A stretch of 9,411 bases of DNA from Burkholderiales bacterium (GTDB lineage Bacteria > Pseudomonadota > Gammaproteobacteria > Burkholderiales > SG8-39), in the NCBI GenBank assembly GCA_025929745.1, contig JAICPQ010000092.1, positions 1 through 9,411 on the forward strand. Direction: 5' to 3'. The notes under the pieces are model-generated. The model did no database searches. It was not told the DNA's origin and worked only from the letters and a program-made list of their open reading frames with translations. A program made the translations under genes and the position numbers. Numbering within the stretch: the first letter of the stretch is position 1; each line of letters opens with the position of its first letter. Positions 1 to 5,767 of the stretch are shown here, one piece after another.

Positions 1-1
1 G

Positions 2-418
2 AATACAAAGGCAACCGATCCCGGCATGCTCGACAACATGGTGGGCGGCGGCGTGTCCGCGGGTCTCTCGATTGAAGAGGTCCTTCTAAAAGAAGCGTGG
101 GAAGAAGCGGGCATCCCCACCGAACTTGCGCAGTGCGCAACGCTCGCCGGCAGCATCGAGGTGATGCGCGAGGTGCCTCAGGGCGTGGCGTGTGAGGTCG
201 CGCACGTGTACGACCTCGACCTTCCACCCGGTTTTCTTCCGGTCAACCAGGATGGCGAGGTGAGCGAATTCACGCTCGTCTCTTTCGACGAAGTGCGTCG
301 GCTGATCGAGGAGACGGACGAGCTGGCGGCCGACGCGGCCCTCGTAGCCCTCGACTGCCTTAATCGACGAAGCGCACGCCCCGGCTCTGCGAGCGCAGCC
401 GCGGGTCGCGCGACCTGA
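2..418 (+). CDS. Nudix hydrolase, DUF4743 / thiamine-pyrophosphokinase-associated type (5' partial)
   Basis: The reading frame is open from the left edge, so the gene begins outside the window; the ATG at 26 is internal, because the upstream codons (KATDPG) continue the family pattern K-x-x-x-P-G-x-L-D-N. A Nudix box spans about 47-115: G, five residues, Leu (codon 65) where the consensus has Glu, seven residues, then KEAWEEAGI in place of REUxEExGU. The metal-binding glutamates of the helix (codons 92, 101, 104) are kept. The downstream pattern (QDGEV near 250-265, then DAALVALDCL near 337-360) fits bacterial DUF4743 Nudix proteins, which are usually just under 300 residues and resemble the Nudix half of yeast Tnr3 and YJR142W. 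The likely role is hydrolysis of a nucleoside-diphosphate-linked or thiamine-diphosphate-like compound; the substrate is not known from sequence. The TGA at 416-418 lies inside the convergent neighbour, a 59-nt tail-to-tail overlap, and the last ~17 residues (Ala/Ser/Arg-rich) look unconserved. Confidence 0.85.
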   Translation, partial: NTKATDPGMLDNMVGGGVSAGLSIEEVLLKEAWEEAGIPTELAQCATLAGSIEVMREVPQGVACEVAHVYDLDLPPGFLPVNQDGEVSEFTLVSFDEVRRLIEETDELAADAALVALDCLNRRSARPGSASAAAGRAT

Positions 419-1349
419 CCGTCACCGGCCGCCCCTCGAGCACCTCGCGACAGCGCTCGAGCGTATCGGCTTCCAGGCGCGCCATCGCCTCGCGCGTATA
501 GAAGGTGAGGTGCGGCGAAAGAATCACGTTGTGCAGTTCGTAGAGCACGGCCAGCGGATGTCCGTGCTTCGCCAGCGGTTCCTGGCTGTAGACGTCCAAC
601 CCCGCGCCGGCGAGCCCGCCCGCCTGCAAGGTTTTCAGGAGCGCAAGCTCATCCACGATGGCGCCGCGCGAGACATTGATGAGGTATGCGGTCGGCTTCA
701 TCGCGCGCAATTCGGGCTCGCCGATGAGGTGGCGCGTCTCGGCGTTGAGCACGCAGTGGATCGAGACGAAGTCGCATTCGGCGAGCATGGCGCGCAAGTC
801 ACGGTGCGTCGCCTTGGCGACGTACGGATCGTAGGAAAGCACGCGCATGCGAAAGCCCGTCGCCATGCGCGCGAAGCTGGTGCCGATGCGGCCGAGACCG
901 ACCACGCCGACTGTTTTGTCCGCAAGGTCGGACGCGAGCCAGCGGCGCTCGGGCCATACCCAGCCTTCGCTGCTCATCGCCTTCTCGAGCTTCTTCAGGT
1001 TCTTCGCGAGCGCCATCATCAGCGCGAACGCGCCTTCGGCGACGGTTTCTTCCGCATACTCCGGGACGTTCACCACCGGGATGCCGCGCTCTTGCGCGGC
1101 GGCGATGTCGATCGCATCGATGCCGACGCCATACTTGACGATGCCCTTGAGCCTGCGCGCGCCTTCAATAACGCGACGCGTGATCGGCGTGTAGCACATC
1201 AGAATCAGCTGCGCGTCGCTCGCCTCTTCGGTCAAGCGCGCCTCGGCAACCCCGTCCGGCAATAAGACCAGCTCGTGGCCCGCCGTGCGCAACGCGGCAT
1301 CGACCCCGGGAAGCTCGAGCTCTCGGTCGGTACGAACTACCTTGGCCAC
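360..1349 (-). CDS. D-isomer-specific 2-hydroxyacid dehydrogenase (phosphoglycerate-dehydrogenase-like)
   Basis: A 329-residue protein, normal for the family. It should reduce a 2-keto acid, or oxidise a D-2-hydroxy acid, with NAD(H) in the cytoplasm. The dinucleotide-binding motif GLGRIG lies at residues 151-156, followed by SYDPY with Asp174 at the end of the second strand, which favours NAD over NADP. The catalytic triad is complete: Arg228 in NVSRGAIVDE, Glu257 in DVYSQEP, His280 in LSPHLTFYT. The substrate-domain signature KYGVGIDAID is at 72-81. I chose the GTG at 1349 as start: it lies 13 nt inside the end of the FAD/GcvT gene, has AAGG four bases upstream, and gives a standard N-terminus; the longer open frame upstream is only an out-of-frame shadow of that gene. 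It is the last gene of the minus-strand series. The substrate is unknown. Phosphite dehydrogenase (PtxD) belongs to the same superfamily, but I see no specific resemblance beyond shared fold motifs. Given the phosphonate context, a phosphonate hydroxy/keto acid is possible but unproven. Confidence 0.88.
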   Translation of the reverse strand: MAKVVRTDRELELPGVDAALRTAGHELVLLPDGVAEARLTEEASDAQLILMCYTPITRRVIEGARRLKGIVKYGVGIDAIDIAAAQERGIPVVNVPEYAEETVAEGAFALMMALAKNLKKLEKAMSSEGWVWPERRWLASDLADKTVGVVGLGRIGTSFARMATGFRMRVLSYDPYVAKATHRDLRAMLAECDFVSIHCVLNAETRHLIGEPELRAMKPTAYLINVSRGAIVDELALLKTLQAGGLAGAGLDVYSQEPLAKHGHPLAVLYELHNVILSPHLTFYTREAMARLEADTLERCREVLEGRPVTVRSRDPRLRSQSRGVRFVD

Positions 1350-3604
1350 GGCGCCTTGAGCGACGCCTCCGCCGGGACATTGCGGCCCGACACTTCGATC
1401 TCGTAGCGGCCCGAGATGTCCTCGGCGTACACGAAGCCCATGCCGACCATGCAGCCGAGCGTGGCGCTGTAGCCGACTGAGGAAAGCTCGCCGATCGGCC
1501 TGCCGTTGCGCAGGATCGGCTCGCCGCCCCAGGCAAAGATATCGGTGGCAGGAAAGGTGAACATGAGGATGCGCTTCGCGAGTTTCTCGGGGGCACGTCG
1601 CAATTCCGGACGCACCGTGAATGCGAGACCGGCTTCGTAGGGCGTGCAATCGGGCGAGAGCTCGGGTCCGAACGCGCGGCGCCCGGCCTCGATGCGTAGC
1701 GCATCGAGCGCGTAGTACCCGCAGTCCTTGAGTCCGAGCTCCTTGCCTGCGCCCCAAATGCGTTCATAGAGTCCGCGCGCTTCCGCGATCGGCACGTAGA
1801 GTTCGGTGCCCGGCCCGCCGACATAGGAGGCGGGCTGCGGCCGCGCGCTGCCGATATCGGTTCTTTCAAGGATGTCCTTCGAGCGCGGACCGAGCACGGA
1901 GATCACCGCCCACTCCGCGCTCACGTCGTCGACCATGACGTCCTCTTCGCTTTTCTTGTTTCTCAGAAGCCAGGCGCGATCGCGCACGGGCTGCGCCGAC
2001 CCGGTGATCAGCAGGAAATCGTCGTCCGCCCAGCGCTGCACGGTCACATCGCTTTCGTAGCCGCCCTTGCGGTTGAGGATCGCCGTATAGGTGAGCTTTC
2101 CGATGCGGTTCGCGCACACGCGATCGAGGAGCGCGGCGGCGGCGCGTCCGCGCACGCGCAGCTTGCCAAACGAAGTTTGATCGAAGATGCCGGCCGCGTT
2201 GCGCACCGCAAGCTGCTCTTCGATCATTGCCGGGAGCCAGTTCGGCCGGCCGAGGGTGTACTCCATCTTCGGCCCGAAGTAGTTGGCACGCTCCCAGCCG
2301 AACTTCGAGCCGAACTGCGCGCCCTTTGCCTTGAGCGTCGAATAAAGCGGCGACAGGCGCTGGGGTCGGCCCGACTCCAGCTCATGGCGCGGCCAGCGCA
2401 TGGCGTAATGCAGGCCGAGCGTCTCCACGGTGCGATCGCGCAGCCATTTCGCATCGGCGGCAAACGCGCCGAAGCGGCGGATGTCCACTTCGAAGAGATC
2501 CATCGGCGCCTCGCCGCCGGCGATCCATTCCGCGAGCAGCTTGCCTGCCCCGCCGGCGTTCGCGATGCCGGCGGAGTTGAATCCGGCGGCAACGAAGTAG
2601 TTGCGCACCTCGGGCGCCTCGCCTAGGATAAAGTTTCCGTCGGGCGTGAAGCTCTCCGGCCCGTTCAAGAGCATCTTGACGCCCGCGGTTTCGAGCGCCG
2701 GTACGCGATGGATTGCCGCCTCCATGAGCGGCTGGAACTGGTCCCAGTCTTCAGGCAGAAGCTCGAACTCAAACTTGTCGGGAATGCCTTCCATACCCCA
2801 GGGCTTTGCCACCGGCTCGAAGCCTCCCATGACGAGCCCGCCCACCTCCTCCTTGAAGTAGATGAACCCATCCGGGTCGCGCATCACCGGCAGCATCGGA
2901 TACACGCCGGCGATCGGCTCCGTGACGATGTAGAAGTGCTCGGCGGAATGCAGCGGCACGGCGATGCCGTGCCGCTCGCCAAGCGCACGCGCCCACTGGC
3001 CGGCGCAATTCACGAAGATCTCGCACTCGACATCGCCCGCCGTTGTTTGGATCCCGGTGACAAAACCGTTCCGGGTTTTCAGGTCCGCAACGCGCACCCC
3101 TTCCTGGATCTTGACGCCGAGGTTGCGCGCGCCTTTGGCCAGGCTCTGCGCGAGGTCAGCCGGATTCGCCTTGCCGTCGGCCGGAAACCAGAGCGCGCCC
3201 TGCAGGTCGTCGATGCGCAGGATCGGCCACTTCTCGAGCGCTTCGCGCGGCGAGAGCAGCTCGACTTCAATGCCGAAGCTGCGTGCCATCGCCGCCTGGC
3301 GCTGGAACACGATCCAGCGCTCCGGCGAGCGCGCCACGTTGACGCTGCCGCATTGCCTCCAGCCGGTGGCAAGCCCGGTTTCGTGCTCGAGAGTGGAATA
3401 GAGGCCGATGCCGTACTGGCTCATGCGCGTCATGGAGCGGTTGGGGCGCATCTGCCCGACGAGGCCGGCCGCATGCCACGTCGTGCCGCAGGTGAGCTTG
3501 CCCTGCTCCAAGAGCACGATGTCGCGCATGCCGAGCTTGGCAAGATGGTATGCGACGCTCGCGCCGACGATGCCCCCGCCCGCGATGACGATGCGCGCCT
3601 TCAT
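1337..3604 (-). CDS. FAD-dependent oxidoreductase fused to GcvT-like domain (dimethylglycine/sarcosine dehydrogenase family)
   Basis: A 755-residue protein. Residues 1-365 form a DAO-type FAD domain: the dinucleotide motif GGGIVG is at 9-14, and CGTTWHAAGL (39-48) carries His44, the position that holds covalently bound FAD in dimethylglycine and sarcosine dehydrogenases. A linker domain (about 366-420) leads to the GcvT-like half: a folate-binding type domain from about 422 (GWERANYFGP at 436-445, YESDVTV with Asp519, LRIEAG with Arg637) and the C-terminal barrel at about 670-750, ending in VPAEASLK as family members do. These enzymes oxidise N-methyl groups of small amines and pass the one-carbon unit to tetrahydrofolate. 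Here the GcvT half seems shortened (relatives as I recall them are usually just over 800 residues), and the pterin-site motif usually reading Y-x-G-E-x-G reads YVGGPG. The start at 3604 overlaps the EamA stop in ATGA; the open frame further upstream is a shadow. In this context the substrate may be an N-methylated aminophosphonate (inference); dimethylglycine or sarcosine remain alternatives. Confidence 0.88.
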   Translation of the reverse strand: MKARIVIAGGGIVGASVAYHLAKLGMRDIVLLEQGKLTCGTTWHAAGLVGQMRPNRSMTRMSQYGIGLYSTLEHETGLATGWRQCGSVNVARSPERWIVFQRQAAMARSFGIEVELLSPREALEKWPILRIDDLQGALWFPADGKANPADLAQSLAKGARNLGVKIQEGVRVADLKTRNGFVTGIQTTAGDVECEIFVNCAGQWARALGERHGIAVPLHSAEHFYIVTEPIAGVYPMLPVMRDPDGFIYFKEEVGGLVMGGFEPVAKPWGMEGIPDKFEFELLPEDWDQFQPLMEAAIHRVPALETAGVKMLLNGPESFTPDGNFILGEAPEVRNYFVAAGFNSAGIANAGGAGKLLAEWIAGGEAPMDLFEVDIRRFGAFAADAKWLRDRTVETLGLHYAMRWPRHELESGRPQRLSPLYSTLKAKGAQFGSKFGWERANYFGPKMEYTLGRPNWLPAMIEEQLAVRNAAGIFDQTSFGKLRVRGRAAAALLDRVCANRIGKLTYTAILNRKGGYESDVTVQRWADDDFLLITGSAQPVRDRAWLLRNKKSEEDVMVDDVSAEWAVISVLGPRSKDILERTDIGSARPQPASYVGGPGTELYVPIAEARGLYERIWGAGKELGLKDCGYYALDALRIEAGRRAFGPELSPDCTPYEAGLAFTVRPELRRAPEKLAKRILMFTFPATDIFAWGGEPILRNGRPIGELSSVGYSATLGCMVGMGFVYAEDISGRYEIEVSGRNVPAEASLKAPWPR

Positions 3605-4446
3605 ATCTTCAGCGCGATGACGCCGGCGGCGACGGTCGCGGCACCGACCAGGCGGCGCGCGATATGCCCTTCCTTGAGAAGCCAGGCGCCGATGAGCGCG
3701 GCGAAGATCACGGAAGTCTCGCGCAGCGCCGCGACCGCAGCCACCGGCGCGCGCGTCATCGCCCAGAGCACGACGCCATAGGCGGCCGCGGACAAAGCGC
3801 CGCTGAAGAGCCCGCGCAGCCAGAACCGGCGCGCGTACGCGGTCAGCTCGCGCCGCTTCAGGACAAAAATCAAGATCGGGAAAGGCAGCGCATCCAGCAC
3901 GAAGAGCCACACCACGTACGACTGCGGCGCTGCGGCGGCGCGCACGCCGGCCGCATCGACAAGCGTATAGAGCGCGATGATGAAGGCGTTAGCGAGCGCC
4001 CAATGGGTGGAGACGCGCGAATGGCGCCAGTCGAAGCCGGCGAGACCGAGCGAAAGCACCCCGCTGCAGATGAGCACGATGCCGACCCATACCAGCGGTC
4101 GCGGCGCCTCGCCAAGCCACCAGATCGCGCACAGACTAGTGAGGAGCGGCGCGAGGCCCCGCATGAGCGGATAGCCATGCGAAAGATCGCCTGCGCGGTA
4201 GGCACCAACTAGCGCAAAGTAGTAGGCGATGTGGATGAGCATGCTCGCTCCGATAAAGGGCCACACAGCGGCCCCGGGAAACTCGACGAACGGCAAGAAG
4301 GGTGCGGTCGCAATACCGGCGAAGAACACGACGAGCGTCATGTCGAGCAGCACGTCGCCGCTCGACTTGATCATCGCGTTCCAAGTGGCGTGCGCGAGGG
4401 CCGCGGCGAGCACCGCCAGCGTTACCCCAAGCGTAAGTTCAGGCAC
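3601..4446 (-). CDS. EamA/DMT-superfamily membrane transporter
   Basis: A 281-residue, very hydrophobic protein with about ten predicted membrane spans in two EamA repeats. Likely spans begin near residues 4, 36, 61, 97, 117, 148, 177, 208, 235 and 264. The first repeat ends with RGLAPLLTSL...WWLGE (96-113), the second with LRETSVIFAALIGAWLLKE (241-259); the short basic loops fit the drug/metabolite transporter fold. Such proteins move small metabolites across the inner membrane, in or out; the substrate cannot be read from sequence. The start is GTG at 4446, overlapping the end of the PLP-enzyme gene by 8 nt (GTGCCTGA), with GGAAG nine bases upstream; its TGA overlaps the next gene's ATG as ATGA. 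No phosphonate ABC transporter is seen in the window, so this is a candidate carrier for the pathway's substrate or an end product. That role is inferred from position only. Confidence 0.85.
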   Translation of the reverse strand: MPELTLGVTLAVLAAALAHATWNAMIKSSGDVLLDMTLVVFFAGIATAPFLPFVEFPGAAVWPFIGASMLIHIAYYFALVGAYRAGDLSHGYPLMRGLAPLLTSLCAIWWLGEAPRPLVWVGIVLICSGVLSLGLAGFDWRHSRVSTHWALANAFIIALYTLVDAAGVRAAAAPQSYVVWLFVLDALPFPILIFVLKRRELTAYARRFWLRGLFSGALSAAAYGVVLWAMTRAPVAAVAALRETSVIFAALIGAWLLKEGHIARRLVGAATVAAGVIALKI

Positions 4447-5767
4447 CCAGCGATTCTTCCACGATGGCGAGTGCGCGATCCAGGTCGCTTTCAGCGATGG
4501 TCAACGGTGGCGCGAGCACGAGCACGTTGCCCTGACCCACCTTGAACGAGAGACCGCGCGCGAGGCAGCGGTAAAGAACCTCTTCGGCGAACTCGGCATC
4601 GTTGAGTTCCACTGCGAGCAGTAGCCCGATGCCGCGAACATCGGAAATCGATGTGTGGCGGATGCTCTTCAAACGCGCGAGCGCGCGCCCGCCGAGGCGT
4701 CGCGAGCGCTCGAGGAGCCTTTCTTCCTCGATCACCTCGAGCCCGGCGAGCGCCGCGGCGCAACCGACCGAGCTCTTCTCATGCGTGTAGTGGCCGAGCG
4801 CGCGGTCCGCGCCGACATCGAGGCCCGCGCGTACGATGAGCGCCGCCATCGGAAATACGCCCCCGCCGAGGCCTTTGCCGAGTACGACCATGTCCGGAAC
4901 GATGCCGTAGGGCTCGTAGGCGAACATGGTGCCGGTGCGGCCGAGGCAGACGGGAATCTCGTCGAGGATGAGGAGCGCGCCGTGCCGATCGCAGGCGGCG
5001 CGCAGCTTCCGGTAGTACTCGGGGGGCGGCACCTGCACATCGGTCGAGCGCACCGTCTCCACCACCACGGCGGCGACGTCCTCCTCTTTCGCGAGCACGT
5101 ATTCGACGTAGTCGGCGCAGCGCAAGTTGCACGAGCCGGCGCACCCGAAGTTGCAGTGCCGCGGATCACACGGCTGCACGTGCTCGGTGCCGGGAAGGAG
5201 GGGTCCGATGTGGCTCCGGAAGAGCGCCTCGCCGCCGAGCGAGACGGCGTCGAGCGAGGCACCATGGAACGAGTCCCACATCGAGATGGTCTTGTGTCGG
5301 CCGGTCGCGAGCCGCGCCACCTTGAGCGCCATGCCGATCGCCTCGGCGCCGCCGGGCGCGAACAGCACCTTCTCCAGGCCGCTCAGCCGTGCGAGCTTTC
5401 GCGCGAGCTCGACCGCGTACGCGTTCGTATAGCGGCGAGGCGAGAACGGCAGGGTGTCCAGCGCACGCTTCATTGCTTCGACGACGCGCGGATGGCCGTG
5501 GCCGAGCTGATGCACGCTGTTGCCGTGGAAGTCCATGATGCGCTGACCGTCCACCGTCTCGAGCCAGATACCGGAAGCCGATCGGATTGCGGTCAGGCAC
5601 GGCGTGGAGAGCGACTGATGCAGGAAGTGGCGCGCATCTTCTTCCAGGAGCGCGCGCGCCGCGGCGCCGACATGGCGCGCCTGCCACTGCGTGCGCCGTG
5701 GGGAGAGGTTGACGTCGCCCTCGGCCGCGAAGTCTTTAGGCGTGCTTTTGCTTGGCGGCCGCGCCAT
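4439..5767 (-). CDS. pbfA: Class-III PLP enzyme, probable (R)-1-hydroxy-2-aminoethylphosphonate ammonia-lyase
   Basis: A 442-residue fold-type I, class-III aminotransferase-like protein. Asp269 of LILDEIPVCLGRTG should bind the pyridine nitrogen of PLP, and Lys298 of LGKGLGGGVFP should form the Schiff base. Traits that separate it from ordinary transaminases and match the PbfA ammonia-lyase as I remember it are MDFHGNSVHQLGHGHP (78-93), LPFSPRRYTN (106-115), SMWDSFHGASLDAVSLGGE (162-180), DEIP where transaminases have DEVQ, and GHYTHEKS (325-332). PbfA removes ammonia from (R)-1-hydroxy-2-aminoethylphosphonate to give phosphonoacetaldehyde, the substrate of PhnY encoded two genes upstream; that pairing is the main support. 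A cysteine cluster (Cys200, 205, 209, 213, 217) interrupts the middle of the protein. The ATG at 5767 has GAGGA eight bases upstream and lies 32 nt inside the yjbB-like gene. The first ~40 residues are basic, possibly disordered, and could include a wrong start. The alternative is a transaminase for another amine. Confidence 0.8.
   Translation of the reverse strand: MARPPSKSTPKDFAAEGDVNLSPRRTQWQARHVGAAARALLEEDARHFLHQSLSTPCLTAIRSASGIWLETVDGQRIMDFHGNSVHQLGHGHPRVVEAMKRALDTLPFSPRRYTNAYAVELARKLARLSGLEKVLFAPGGAEAIGMALKVARLATGRHKTISMWDSFHGASLDAVSLGGEALFRSHIGPLLPGTEHVQPCDPRHCNFGCAGSCNLRCADYVEYVLAKEEDVAAVVVETVRSTDVQVPPPEYYRKLRAACDRHGALLILDEIPVCLGRTGTMFAYEPYGIVPDMVVLGKGLGGGVFPMAALIVRAGLDVGADRALGHYTHEKSSVGCAAALAGLEVIEEERLLERSRRLGGRALARLKSIRHTSISDVRGIGLLLAVELNDAEFAEEVLYRCLARGLSFKVGQGNVLVLAPPLTIAESDLDRALAIVEESLGA

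Noticed and set aside
360..1349. Phosphite dehydrogenase (PtxD)
   Set aside because: Only superfamily-wide NAD and catalytic motifs are shared; the active-site surroundings (NVSRGAIVDE, LSPHLTFYT) look like ordinary phosphoglycerate-dehydrogenase-like enzymes.
1350..1757. N-terminal extension of the hydroxyacid dehydrogenase frame to 1757
   Set aside because: It reads through the FAD/GcvT gene out of frame; the family's N-terminus begins at the GTG at 1349.
2708..3781. Plus-strand open frame of 357 codons opposite the FAD domain
   Set aside because: Antisense to the strongly supported FAD oxidoreductase; composition is typical of a shadow frame.
3605..3910. N-terminal extension of the FAD/GcvT frame to 3910
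   Set aside because: The extra 102 residues are an Arg/Ala-rich out-of-frame reading of the EamA gene, and the FAD motif GGGIVG requires a start close to 3604.
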